NCBI GenBank assembly: GCA_964626205.1
Contig: CAZVED010000018.1
Span: forward strand, 1 to 18,817
DNA length: 18,817 nt
From: CAZVED01 sp964626205
Lineage (GTDB): Bacteria > Patescibacteriota > Patescibacteriia > SG8-24
Direction of reading: 5' to 3'
Each line of letters begins with the position of its first letter. The stretch's first letter is position 1. This document shows, piece after piece, positions 7,018 through 14,054 of this stretch. The position numbers and the translations under genes were made by a program. The notes under the pieces are model-generated. The model did not search any database. It saw only the letters and a program-made list of their open reading frames with translations, and had not been told where the DNA came from.

Positions 7018-7518
7018 CTACAAGGACGGCTGACTTTTAGGAAGAGTGATATTCGGTTCCCCGACGTATGCCGCACGGAGCCATTGCGGCTTGGCTTTTG
7101 CATTGATCTTCGGAAGCGCGCGAATCTGCTCCTCGACTTCTTTCGCAGAGGCCATGCCATCCACCTCGATGCCGACGACCGGCACCCCGAGCGCGAACGC
7201 GAGCGTGTTGCCGAACGACACTGCAGCACGGACGCCGCTCCAGGTCACCGCGCGGTTCGTGAGACCTTCCGCAACCACGACAAGCTTGATCTTCTTACGA
7301 AGCTCGGGAACCTTCTTCTCGAGCTTAGCAAGCAGACCAATGGAAACATCGCGACCTTTTCCACGTACCCAAATGGCGGATATAACGGACGACCTGGCCG
7401 ACCGGCCTTTCCGGGAGGCTAAAGTCGGGGCCGCCTCCCGGAAAGGCCGGTCGGCCAAGGTCGTATCTACAACCGCCATTCGGCTTTCGTCGGTGCGGAA
7501 GTCCGCGAACAGGATCAT
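7018..7518 (-). CDS. TsaB-like protein with in-frame palindrome insertion
   Basis: This 166-residue protein resembles TsaB, the non-catalytic partner of TsaD in making N6-threonylcarbamoyladenosine in tRNA. It starts MILFADFRTDES like the first strand of the ASKHA fold, and VRAAVSFGNTLAFALGVPVVGIEV matches the TsaB segment usually reading GxRIGVxxANALAxALGIPVVGI. The loop normally containing GPGSFTG is replaced by EGLTNRAVTWSG, so it is divergent. Residues of about 21-46 are encoded by a near-perfect DNA palindrome (7389-7464) that keeps the frame. Removing them gives a normal spacing between the second and third strands. The start overlaps the stop of the upstream wHTH gene (ATGA), implying coupled expression. 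It is shorter than typical TsaB (about 200 or more residues). Function in t6A synthesis is plausible but not shown. Confidence 0.65.
   Translation of the reverse strand: MILFADFRTDESRMAVVDTTLADRPFREAAPTLASRKGRSARSSVISAIWVRGKGRDVSIGLLAKLEKKVPELRKKIKLVVVAEGLTNRAVTWSGVRAAVSFGNTLAFALGVPVVGIEVDGMASAKEVEEQIRALPKINAKAKPQWLRAAYVGEPNITLPKSQPSL
7389..7464. repeat. 76-bp palindrome inside the TsaB-like reading frame
   Basis: Left arm 7396-7419 starts GGCCGACCGGCC and ends GGGAGGC. Right arm 7433-7456 is its exact reverse complement. The loop is 13 bases. The pairing extends outward to ACGACCT (7389-7395) and AAGGTCGT (7457-7464) with one unpaired base. It contains no stop codon in the gene's frame. Confidence 0.9.
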
Positions 7519-8156
7519 ACCGCGGCAACAAGCCCCAGCTTCTCTGCTGCCGTATCGACGACGGTGATTTTCTTCGCTTCGAGGATCTTGTACAGGAAGA
7601 CGTCCGTCACGTCGCGGCGGTATTTGTATTCCTGTGGCGTCATCAGCGTGTAGTTCAGCTCGCGACCAATTTCACGTTCGAAACTCTTGATGATGGCTGC
7701 GACCTTGTCGCGGTTCACGCGCCCGACAAGGAAGAGATCGGTCGGACCTTCTTCGTCGCCGACGAAGTAACCACAGAGCATGAGCGTCTGAAGGGAACCG
7801 GACTGGCTCACCTTGCGGACAAAATCCTTCTCGAGGAGGATGCGCGCCTTGAGGAACAATGCGCGGAGTTCCGGATACACCAGCGACGCCGTGTTGAGAC
7901 GATAGTACTTGCGCTTCTGGGCGTTCTGCGAGGTCACGCGCTTTCCGGCGGCCTTCGCTTCTGCCGCACCGGTTCCGTCTGTCACCGCCTCGACGATACC
8001 CATGTCGACGAGATTCTCCAATTCGTTGCGGACAGCGTTGATCTGCGCGCCAATCTTGCGGGTCAATTCACGGACAAAAAAGACGTTCGTCGACGATGCG
8101 AGGAACAGCCGGAGAAGGCGGACACGGGTTTTCGAACCAAACAATTGTTCGAGCAT
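7515..8156 (-). CDS. Winged-helix plus nucleotidyltransferase-like regulator
   Basis: In this 213-residue protein, residues 1-70 form a winged helix-turn-helix (LFGSKTRVRLLRLFLAS, then the recognition region VRELTRKIGAQINAVRNELENL). An Ala/Lys-rich linker follows. The C-terminal part (about 115-205) looks like a degenerate pol-beta nucleotidyltransferase fold of the type fused to such winged helices in Patescibacteria (DLFLVGRVNRDKVAAII, then ELNYTLMTPQEY). The GS-x-D-x-D catalytic motif is not seen, so it is probably not an active transferase. It is followed, with an ATGA overlap, by the TsaB-like gene. It faces the large plus-strand gene at 8263. The AGTATACT at 8221-8228 is itself palindromic, so it could serve as a -10 in both directions. 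DNA-binding regulator is the likely role; the target is unknown. Confidence 0.72.
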   Translation of the reverse strand: MLEQLFGSKTRVRLLRLFLASSTNVFFVRELTRKIGAQINAVRNELENLVDMGIVEAVTDGTGAAEAKAAGKRVTSQNAQKRKYYRLNTASLVYPELRALFLKARILLEKDFVRKVSQSGSLQTLMLCGYFVGDEEGPTDLFLVGRVNRDKVAAIIKSFEREIGRELNYTLMTPQEYKYRRDVTDVFLYKILEAKKITVVDTAAEKLGLVAAV

Positions 8157-8199
8157 AGACGTAGTGCCGGGGTCATTGACAGCCTCATCCCCAGCTCAA

Positions 8200-8228
8200 T
8201 TGTCGTTACGGTAGATGTAGAGTATACT
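8200..8228 (+). promoter_or_regulatory. Sigma70-type promoter of the gene at 8263
   Basis: TTGTCG (8200-8205), a 17-base spacer, and TATACT (8223-8228) give a start near 8235 and a leader of about 28 bases. GACGGAG shortly before the ATG would be the ribosome binding site. Confidence 0.6.
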
Positions 8229-8262
8229 ATCTTTATTCTTGAGGTCAATATAAGACGGAGCT

Positions 8263-10506
8263 ATGCTCAGTCACTTGGTCCGTTGGAGCTCAAAAAAGTC
8301 CCAGACGTTCGTCCAAAGCGTCGCAGTCGACCTAAGCCGCGAAACGCAGGAACGCATCGGCCAGGTCTTCGGTATCCTGAGTAGCGAAACCGACGCCCGC
8401 TCCGGCGACGCGCTCATCGCCACCATCGAAGACGCTCTTGTTCGCGGTATCAACGAAGGTCTCCTCCGCAAGGACGCCAACGCGGACAAGATCTTCGAGG
8501 GTGCGGTTGCGCGTGTGAACGCCGCGCTCGTGAAACTCATCGAGGACCGCAACCTCCCCGTCGACCCTGCAACCACGCGGAGTATTCTTGTGCTGCAAAA
8601 AGATGCTGATGTAACCATCGCGACCTGGGGCGACCCGCACGTCCTCCTCTTCCATGTTTCCGACAAGCGCCCGTCCGGCCGCGTGTACGATCTCCTTTCC
8701 GACACCCGCGCAGATGGCGATGCCGCAACGCGCTCGTCGTCGCGCTGCTACTCCAACATCATCTCCGGTGTCGTCGGCGACCGCGACCGCCTCCTGCTTT
8801 CCACGCACGACATCTCCCAATGGGTCCCGCCTGAGGCGCTCAAGCAAGTCGTCCTTTCGGGCACTCCGGACGCCGCGTCCGTCGCGCTGCAGGAAAAGCT
8901 CATGCAAGCCGCTCCAAAACTCGCGGTTGCTTTGCTCCTCGTCGATGCCGAGCATGGTGATGCTGCCACAGACCAGCACGCACAGCCGAGCGCTCCGCAG
9001 CATTCCATGGACGGCCTGCTCCACACCGCCGACCGCACGAGCGACATCATGACCCCGCCGGTCATTGGCAGCATCCTCCGGCGCATCGGCTCGACCGCAT
9101 CCGAAGGGCTGCAAAAAGCGAAGAGTGCTATGAGCGCTATGACCGCGGACCGTGGCGACAGCGAAGAAGCGCTGTCAGGCGAACCACCGATCGACGCGCC
9201 TGCCGGTTCCATTCTGGAAGATCTCATCGTTCCGGCAGCACAGGAGCCCGAGCAAGCTTCCCCAACCGCTCCTGCCACCGAACCAGTACCGCCAGCGGCG
9301 ACACCCGCACAAACAAGCCAGCGCAATCTTCTCGCCAAGCTCCGTGACATCACAGACACCACGATCACGGACACCGTTCATAACTTCAACAGCCTACCGA
9401 AGAAGCGCCGCTTGCTGCTCCTGTCGTCCTTGGCGCTCGTCCTCATCCTGAACCACGGCGTCGCCTTCGCGGAGTGGAACCGGCGTTCTGCTGCTGCCGA
9501 TGCCGCGACCGGAAAAATTATCGCCTCCATCGAGCAGAAGATCGATTCCGCGGAATCAAGCATCATCTATCGCGACGAAGCGCGCGCCCGTGCCTTGCTC
9601 GAAGAAGCGTCCGTGCTCATCGGCACGCTCCCCGACCGCCCGGACACCATCGCCACGGAAAAGACGCGCCTCAACGGCATCATCGCCGAAAAGTTCGACG
9701 CGCTCCGCAACGCCATCGTTCTTCCTGCGGCACAGGTCATCGCCTCGGTGAGCGGCGAGAACGGTGAAGCGGACCTCCGCCGCCTCGTCCTCCGCCAACA
9801 GGTCGCCTGGACCACGGCGGCAGACGGCAGCATCTACAAGACCGACATTCGCAACGGCACCACCTCGAGCGTCGGTGCAGTCACCGGGGAACCTACCGTG
9901 CTGTTCCCTGCCTCGAATGGCCTCATCGCCGGAACGGTCACAGGGCTGACGCGCTTCAACTACGCCTCAAGCGGCAGCACGGTGCTCACGCTCGCGCTCG
10001 GCGACAATGAAGTCGCCATCACGGACACCGACACCTACGGCAACCGCCTCTATATCCTCGATGCCGTCCATAACCGCATCCTCCGCCATGATGCTGCGAC
10101 TGGCGGCTACACTGCTCCTGTGTTCTACCTCAAGGACGGCACGGACCTCTCCAGTGGAGTCTCCATGGCCATCGATGGCGCAGTCTACGTCGCCATGCGC
10201 GACGGTTCCGTGGCGCGCTTCCTGAGCGGCGCACACGAGGACTTCGCCGTACAGAAGGTCGACCCGCCTGTCACAGCTCCGGTCAAAATCCGCACGACCG
10301 AAACCTCGGACCGTCTCTACCTGCTCGACGCCTCGTCGCCTGCCCGCATCATCACCTTCAGCAAGCGCACTGGCGCGCTCCTGGCGCAGTACGTCTCGGA
10401 AGAACTCGATGGCGCGACGGACTTCGCCATCGACGAGACCGCAAAGGTCATCTACGTCGTACGAGGTAACTCCGTCCTTTCCTTCGCCATTCCGGAGACG
10501 CGGTAA
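8263..10506 (+). CDS. Membrane protein: PP2C-like N-terminus, beta-propeller-like C-terminus
   Basis: This is a 747-residue protein. The N-terminal 230 residues resemble a degenerate PP2C-type phosphatase: VTIATWGDPHVLLFHVSD corresponds to the core strands, and ISGVVGDRDRLLLSTHDISQWVPPEAL to the DxxLLxSDGl region, with the catalytic Asp set mostly lost. Residues 240-380 form a Pro/Ala-rich linker. One membrane helix lies at about 384-404 (LLLLSSLALVLILNH). A coiled coil follows (about 405-480), then a C-terminal region (about 500-747) of repeating beta units such as GSIYKTDIRNGTTSSVG, like a beta-propeller outside the cell. The architecture suggests a sensor or scaffold linking outside to inside. 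It is alone in its transcription unit, with its own promoter and terminator. No gene name is assigned. Confidence 0.72.
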   Translation: MLSHLVRWSSKKSQTFVQSVAVDLSRETQERIGQVFGILSSETDARSGDALIATIEDALVRGINEGLLRKDANADKIFEGAVARVNAALVKLIEDRNLPVDPATTRSILVLQKDADVTIATWGDPHVLLFHVSDKRPSGRVYDLLSDTRADGDAATRSSSRCYSNIISGVVGDRDRLLLSTHDISQWVPPEALKQVVLSGTPDAASVALQEKLMQAAPKLAVALLLVDAEHGDAATDQHAQPSAPQHSMDGLLHTADRTSDIMTPPVIGSILRRIGSTASEGLQKAKSAMSAMTADRGDSEEALSGEPPIDAPAGSILEDLIVPAAQEPEQASPTAPATEPVPPAATPAQTSQRNLLAKLRDITDTTITDTVHNFNSLPKKRRLLLLSSLALVLILNHGVAFAEWNRRSAAADAATGKIIASIEQKIDSAESSIIYRDEARARALLEEASVLIGTLPDRPDTIATEKTRLNGIIAEKFDALRNAIVLPAAQVIASVSGENGEADLRRLVLRQQVAWTTAADGSIYKTDIRNGTTSSVGAVTGEPTVLFPASNGLIAGTVTGLTRFNYASSGSTVLTLALGDNEVAITDTDTYGNRLYILDAVHNRILRHDAATGGYTAPVFYLKDGTDLSSGVSMAIDGAVYVAMRDGSVARFLSGAHEDFAVQKVDPPVTAPVKIRTTETSDRLYLLDASSPARIITFSKRTGALLAQYVSEELDGATDFAIDETAKVIYVVRGNSVLSFAIPETR

Positions 10507-10522
10507 CGGAAAACGCGGCAAC

Positions 10523-10556
10523 AAAAAACACCGCCCTTCATGGGGGCGGTGTTTTT
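10523..10556. terminator. Bidirectional terminator between convergent genes
   Basis: The stem ACACCGCCC/GGGCGGTGT (10528-10536 and 10544-10552) has an A run on the left and a T run on the right, so it works on both strands. It ends the gene at 8263 (plus) and rplL (minus). Confidence 0.92.
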
Positions 10557-10571
10557 CTTGAAGACGGAAAG

Positions 10572-10976
10572 TTACTTGAGGGAAACCTTCGCGCCAGCCT
10601 CTTCGAGCTGCTTCTTCATGGCCTCGGCCTCTTCCTTCGCAACACCCTCCTTCATCATCTTCGGGGCTGCGTCGACGAGGTCCTTGGCGTCCTTGAGACC
10701 CATCTGGGTAAGCTCGCGGACCACCTTGATGACGGCGATCTTGTTCGCACCAGCTTCCGTGATCTCGACGTTGAACGAGGACTTCTCCTCGACAGCGGCT
10801 GCACCAGCGGCCGGAGCGCCTGCCGCCATCATGGCGACCGGGGCTGCGGCGGAAACGCCGAACTTCTCTTCGAGCACCTTCACGAGCTCAGCGAGATCGA
10901 GGACGGTCATCGTCTCGATGGACGACACGAGATCCTTGAACTTCGCCGGGACTTCAACCTTGTTCTCTTCCGACAT
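10572..10976 (-). CDS. rplL: Ribosomal protein bL12 (L7/L12)
   Basis: This 134-residue protein has the L7/L12 layout: an N-terminal dimerisation helix pair (LVSSIETMTVLDLAELVKVLEEKFGV), an Ala/Gly/Pro hinge (about 43-63) and a C-terminal domain. That domain begins EKSSFNVEI, contains KIAVIKVVRELTQMGLKDAKDLVDAAP and ends GAKVSLK. It forms the flexible ribosomal stalk that recruits translation GTPases. It lies 21 bases after rplJ in the usual rplJ-rplL order. No Shine-Dalgarno sequence is seen before its ATG, so coupling to rplJ may matter. Stoichiometry normally requires more L12 than L10. Confidence 0.97.
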   Translation of the reverse strand: MSEENKVEVPAKFKDLVSSIETMTVLDLAELVKVLEEKFGVSAAAPVAMMAAGAPAAGAAAVEEKSSFNVEITEAGANKIAVIKVVRELTQMGLKDAKDLVDAAPKMMKEGVAKEEAEAMKKQLEEAGAKVSLK

Positions 10977-10997
10977 ATCGATAACGTGAGTGAGTAA

Positions 10998-11525
10998 TTA
11001 GGACTTCGTAGCCTTGATCGCTTCGAGCGCGTACACGAGATTCCTCAAATTGCCCTGGAGGACGTTGACCATGCCGGACATCGGAGCCGCAATGGAACCG
11101 ACGATCTTGGCGATGAGCACTTCCTTGGACGGAAGCGCCGCAAGGGCCTTCACGTCGGCAGGAGCCATCCACTTCTGGTCGAGCAGGCCTCCGAGCGCGC
11201 GCATCGTCTCGTGGTCCTTGAGGACGTCGGAGAGGAGCTTCGCCGGGGCGACCTGGTCGCCATCCGTAAGGAGCATGGTGACCGACGATCCCTGGAACGC
11301 GTTCCAGTCGATACCGTCGAGCCCTGCATCCTGTGCGGCAATCTTGAGAAGCGTCTTTTTTGCCAGGCGGACCTTCACCCCCTGCGCTTCAGCCTTGCGG
11401 CGGAAGGAGGACGATTCGGACACCTTGAGACCGGTGAGGTCGGCGAATGCTACGGCGCTCGCGCTCTTGAGGCGGGCGGCGTAGTCGCTGACTTCGGTCT
11501 GCTTCTTGACCTTCGTCTTTGCCAT
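10998..11525 (-). CDS. rplJ: Ribosomal protein uL10
   Basis: This 175-residue protein matches uL10 length. The N-terminal globular domain includes VAFADLTGLKVSESSSFRRKAEAQGVKVRLAKKTLLKIAAQ and VTMLLTDGDQVAPAKLL, and a C-terminal helix (about 150-175) binds bL12 dimers. It anchors the stalk to 23S rRNA near L11. The start at 11525 has AAAGG about 8 bases upstream on the minus strand. The leader contains an L10-leader-like fold and a hairpin followed by T-rich sequence right before the start, consistent with autoregulation by L10 or the L10-L12 complex. No rplK or rplA lies next to it in this window. Confidence 0.96.
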   Translation of the reverse strand: MAKTKVKKQTEVSDYAARLKSASAVAFADLTGLKVSESSSFRRKAEAQGVKVRLAKKTLLKIAAQDAGLDGIDWNAFQGSSVTMLLTDGDQVAPAKLLSDVLKDHETMRALGGLLDQKWMAPADVKALAALPSKEVLIAKIVGSIAAPMSGMVNVLQGNLRNLVYALEAIKATKS

Positions 11526-11531
11526 AATCGA

Positions 11532-11568
11532 CCTTTAAAATAAAATCTGCGGACACCATGACCGCAGA
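11532..11568 (-). terminator. Attenuator hairpin before rplJ
   Basis: On the minus strand TCTGCGG (11562-11568), a 9-base loop and CCGCAGA (11546-11552) are followed by TTTTATTTT. It ends only a few bases before the rplJ start codon, so it acts inside the leader as a regulatory terminator rather than at a gene end. The rplJ Shine-Dalgarno sequence lies in its tail. Confidence 0.85.
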
Positions 11569-11579
11569 CAGGATGGCGA

Positions 11580-11670
11580 GCTTGGTCCGTACGGACAAAG
11601 CATCGCGCTACCTCGATAGGCCCCTTTCGGGATTATCTTCGCCTTTCGGCCAAGACCTATTGTCTACGGT
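11580..11670 (-). ncRNA. L10 leader-like mRNA structure
   Basis: On the minus strand the pairing segments ATAGG (11656-11660) and CCTAT (11616-11620) enclose two GAAA-tetraloop hairpins, GCC-GAAA-GGC and CCC-GAAA-GGG, joined by a purine-rich stretch GAAGATAAT. This is the expected form of the L10-binding leader of rplJ operons, which mimics the 23S rRNA L10 site. A further hairpin, GCTT-T-GTCC-GTAC-GGAC-C-AAGC (11580-11601), lies between it and the attenuator. Location and structure agree; no covariance model was run. Confidence 0.75.
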
Positions 11671-11684
11671 AATGGATTGAGGAG

Positions 11685-11713
11685 AGCTTACGCTGTTCGC
11701 CGGAACCCGTCAA
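11685..11713 (-). promoter_or_regulatory. Candidate rplJ promoter
   Basis: TTGACG (11708-11713), a 17-base spacer and TAAGCT (11685-11690) on the minus strand, just after the stop of the upstream gene and just before the L10-leader fold. The -35 is strong and the -10 is weak. Confidence 0.45.
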
Positions 11714-11729
11714 GAGGATGCTTTCCGCC

Positions 11730-12218
11730 TTATTCCGTGGGGGAGGTAAACTTAATGGTCGGGATAACCATGTCATTGCGGAACTTCACGACCTTAGTGA
11801 GGACGGCCTCCTGCCCGGCGGTATCCTTGATGCGAAATTCGACCGTAATCTCCCCCTTGCGGATGATGTCGCCGTTCCGCGCGAACTGCGCGAACGAGAT
11901 GTCCTGCGCATACTCTTTGCCGAGCATGCCGGGAATCGGCAAGTCGAGCGTCTTACCCGCTTCGACCACCGTCATGGCGTAGGTCGTGAAATCGAGGCCG
12001 CGATCGTCCTTCATGACGACCTTTCCGCGAATGTCCGCGAGATACGGCTGCCCGATAGGCTCCCAAGTAAACTCGATCGTTGGTGGCTGATCGGTGCCAC
12101 GTGGACCCCCATCAAGCGCAAGACGGTCGCTAACGTACGTCATGCCGACGACACCAAGGATGACTGTCGCGAGAACGGCGGAGATGATGCGGAGGTTGTC
12201 GCTCTTGAAGTTCAGCAT
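11730..12218 (-). CDS. Small membrane-anchored protein, unknown function
   Basis: This 162-residue protein has a short basic start (MLNFKSDNLR), one membrane helix at about 10-30, then an outside domain of beta-rich sequence (IEFTWEPIG, GKVVMKDDRG, GEITVEFRIKDTAGQEAV) that could be an Ig-like or similar sandwich. I do not recognise a family. The frame is open for 47 codons further upstream, but that part crosses an inverted repeat and lacks protein character. I chose the ATG at 12218 because the membrane anchor follows directly and a good promoter places the transcript start almost at this ATG. No Shine-Dalgarno sequence is seen, so a leaderless mRNA is likely. Confidence 0.72.
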   Translation of the reverse strand: MLNFKSDNLRIISAVLATVILGVVGMTYVSDRLALDGGPRGTDQPPTIEFTWEPIGQPYLADIRGKVVMKDDRGLDFTTYAMTVVEAGKTLDLPIPGMLGKEYAQDISFAQFARNGDIIRKGEITVEFRIKDTAGQEAVLTKVVKFRNDMVIPTIKFTSPTE

Positions 12219-12227
12219 ATGCGGAAC

Positions 12228-12256
12228 ATGATACCGAGCCAGTCGGGTAGATGCAA
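12228..12256 (-). promoter_or_regulatory. Promoter giving a probable leaderless mRNA
   Basis: TTGCAT (12251-12256), a 17-base spacer and TATCAT (12228-12233) on the minus strand. A start 6-7 bases after the -10 falls about 3 bases before the ATG at 12218. Confidence 0.5.
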
Positions 12257-12273
12257 TACACGCAAGAAGCTGC

Positions 12274-12438
12274 CGGTCCGAGGCAGGGCCGGACTGACGG
12301 CATTCCGGGCGGCCGGAAATTCCGTCCAAACGACTAAAAACGTGCTCGCGACGCCACAACCTTTCGCACCAAAACCATAGTGCTTATGTACGCTTCCGTG
12401 ACGTCCGGCTGCCGGCAGACTGGCCCTGCCTCGGACCG
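12274..12438. repeat. Inverted repeat with 28-base arms
   Basis: Left arm 12274-12301 and right arm 12411-12438 match as reverse complements at 25 of 28 positions (shared core GGTCCGAGGCAGGGCC). About 109 bases lie between them, with smaller hairpins TTCCGG-GCGG-CCGGAA and CCGG-CTG-CCGG. It fills the gap between pyrH and the gene at 11730. It may be related to the element at 14212-14417. Confidence 0.75.
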
Positions 12439-12446
12439 AGTACGCT

Positions 12447-13145
12447 TCATTCAATCACGCTCCCCTTGAAAGCCTTCCCTGAAAGAATCCGATCGACGTT
12501 CTTTAAGTCCTTGCCCTCCGCGATGATGACGCGCATGCCGAGCTTCTCCGCATGTTTGGATGCCACCGGGTCGAATGGACTGTTGAGGCCCGGATCCCAC
12601 CGCGACCCGAACTGCTTCCGGAAGTCCTTCCACGACATGTTCAGGATGCGCTTGGCATCCTTATGCTTCCGCGGATCCTTGTCGTACACGTACGCGATAT
12701 TCGAAAGGTTGATCATCGTGGTGGCGCCCATGCGCTCGGCAAGGAGGACCGCATCGTAGTCCGTGGAGCACCCTGGCTTCCATCCCGCGCCGATGACAAT
12801 CTTCGCGTTCGACGGCAACGGATCATGGAGCGGATTCTTGATGACCTGCGGATGCGCCTCATTACGGAAGACGGTCCGCAATAGGTGCGCGTTGAGACGC
12901 GTCGAATGGATGCCGATCCAATCCAAGTCGTCACGCGTGAGCTTGGTGATACGCGATGCCGCGGCTTGGTAGTTCCGTGCGAGCCGGCCTCCGCCGCAGA
13001 TGATGATGAAACGCTTCCCCGCGCGCACGTGCTTGCGAACGAGCGCCATGAACCGCTTGAGAAAGACGGTATCCACGCTGTCCGGCACGATGAGCGAACC
13101 TCCGAGCGAGAGGACGATAGTCTGGTGCTTCTTGGCAGTTGGCAT
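12447..13145 (-). CDS. pyrH: UMP kinase, archaeal-type amino acid kinase fold
   Basis: This 232-residue protein phosphorylates UMP to UDP in pyrimidine nucleotide synthesis in the cytoplasm. LSLGGSLIVP (about 13-22) is the first phosphate loop and IICGGGRLARNYQ (48-60) the second. HSTRLNAHLLRTVF is the segment typical of archaeal-type UMP kinases, and GAGWKPGCSTDYDAVLLAE binds the nucleotide. YVYDKDPRKHKDAKRIL is the late ATP-binding region, and FDPVASKHAE is typical too. Archaeal-like PyrH is common in Patescibacteria. The start at 13145 lies 7 bases after a GC-rich hairpin with a short T run and has no Shine-Dalgarno sequence. An alternative start is not available without losing the first strand. 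Confidence 0.88.
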   Translation of the reverse strand: MPTAKKHQTIVLSLGGSLIVPDSVDTVFLKRFMALVRKHVRAGKRFIIICGGGRLARNYQAAASRITKLTRDDLDWIGIHSTRLNAHLLRTVFRNEAHPQVIKNPLHDPLPSNAKIVIGAGWKPGCSTDYDAVLLAERMGATTMINLSNIAYVYDKDPRKHKDAKRILNMSWKDFRKQFGSRWDPGLNSPFDPVASKHAEKLGMRVIIAEGKDLKNVDRILSGKAFKGSVIE

Positions 13146-13152
13146 ACGAAAA

Positions 13153-13171
13153 CGCCGGCGGTACGCCGGCG
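13153..13171 (-). terminator. GC-rich hairpin between two genes
   Basis: CGCCGGCG-TAC-CGCCGGCG followed on the minus strand by TTTT. It lies 2 bases after the stop of the membrane protein gene and 7 bases before the pyrH start. It may reduce read-through or be an attenuator. The short T run makes full termination uncertain. Confidence 0.6.
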
Positions 13172-13173
13172 GA

Positions 13174-13926
13174 TCATTCTTTATCGCGACCGAGCTGGAG
13201 CTTCCCGACGTTGTTCACGTACCGCTCCGCAATCGACACGCGCTCGGATGCGAGCGTGTCGACTTCCCACAGGAGGTCCACGGCGAGGAACGCAACGACG
13301 AGCACGGCAGCAGTGGCCAAGCGCGAGATGTCGGTGTCACCCGTCGAGAGATACGACGTCACAGTGAATCCGGCGACCATGAGCAAGATGACGACCCATG
13401 CGTATGCGGACAGACGCGAACGGCGAAGCTCCTTCACGCTCTGGCGCGCCTCGGCCACCGTCGCGGTCGCACGGAGCAGCTCGTTGAAAAGCGCTTCTTC
13501 CTTCTTGGATCCGATGTCCGGAATCTGGTAGACACCGTAGCTCACCTTGCGGAACGCTTCGTTCGATTCACTGTACGCATCCATGTCCCGTCCTTGGAAC
13601 GACGAAAGGTACGACACGATGGCACCGTGCAGTTCCGTGAACCATGGGCGGTACTTCGCATCCATGAGCGAGAGGCTCTTGGAGAGATGGTAGATGCGGC
13701 GCAGCTTGTTGAGCTCCACGTAGACGGCGGACACGAATGCGCGACGACGCTCGGCAGCCTGGAACAGCAGGAACGCGAGAATGGAGCCGACCATGAGGCC
13801 AGAGGGGACGTCATAGCGCGGCAGCGTCGTGAACCCGATAACCGGAACCCAGGACATGAGCGCGAACACGGCCGTCACGATGACGATAAGGCGCGTAAGT
13901 GTCCGTAGGGTGACCGGGATGTTCAT
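13174..13926 (-). CDS. Four-helix membrane protein, unknown function
   Basis: This 250-residue protein has membrane helices at about 10-30, 42-58, 170-190 and 200-218. A long cytoplasmic helical part lies between the second and third (about 60-165, with FVSAVYVELNKLRRIYHLSKSLSLMD). Pairs of helices around a soluble helical domain resemble the layout of bestrophin-like/DUF4239 proteins, but no signature is clear enough to name a family. An extended -10 (TGCTATACT) and AAGGA seven bases before the ATG support the start at 13926. It sits upstream of pyrH on the same strand, separated by a terminator-like hairpin. Confidence 0.7.
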   Translation of the reverse strand: MNIPVTLRTLTRLIVIVTAVFALMSWVPVIGFTTLPRYDVPSGLMVGSILAFLLFQAAERRRAFVSAVYVELNKLRRIYHLSKSLSLMDAKYRPWFTELHGAIVSYLSSFQGRDMDAYSESNEAFRKVSYGVYQIPDIGSKKEEALFNELLRATATVAEARQSVKELRRSRLSAYAWVVILLMVAGFTVTSYLSTGDTDISRLATAAVLVVAFLAVDLLWEVDTLASERVSIAERYVNNVGKLQLGRDKE

Positions 13927-13939
13927 AATAGTCCTTAGA

Positions 13940-13948
13940 AGTATAGCA
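13940..13948 (-). promoter_or_regulatory. Extended -10 promoter of the membrane protein gene
   Basis: TGCTATACT on the minus strand fits TGnTATAnT. No -35 is visible 17 bases upstream, as is usual for extended -10 promoters. The start would fall just before the AAGGA ribosome binding site. Confidence 0.45.
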
Positions 13949-13953
13949 AAAAA

Positions 13954-14044
13954 TCACCTCCTCCGCTAGTGGCCACTCACGAACGAAATGGCGTACATCT
14001 CGGGGTACAACTTTTTGTCGAGCCATAGTCTCGCCAAAAAGTGT
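13954..14044. repeat. Hairpin-containing repeat unit 1, cut by the gap
   Basis: It starts TCACCTCCTCCGCTAGTGGC and ends at the first N. The second half (14003-14044) folds as a long hairpin with inner stem CGAG/CTCG, a 7-base loop (ACTATGG on the minus strand) and outer pairing of ACTTTTT with AAAAAGT. Confidence 0.8.
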
Positions 14045-14054
14045 NNNNNNNNNN
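14045..14054. other. Assembly gap (10 Ns)
   Basis: Ten unresolved bases directly between two similar units. The true distance, and even whether two copies exist, cannot be judged from this sequence. Confidence 0.99.

Noticed and set aside
8332..9114. 260-residue minus-strand ORF
   Set aside because: Shadow of the large gene at 8263, which has its own promoter, ribosome binding site and terminator.
13954..13963. TCACCTCCT resembling the 3' end of 16S rRNA
   Set aside because: Only about nine bases match and no rRNA sequence surrounds it.
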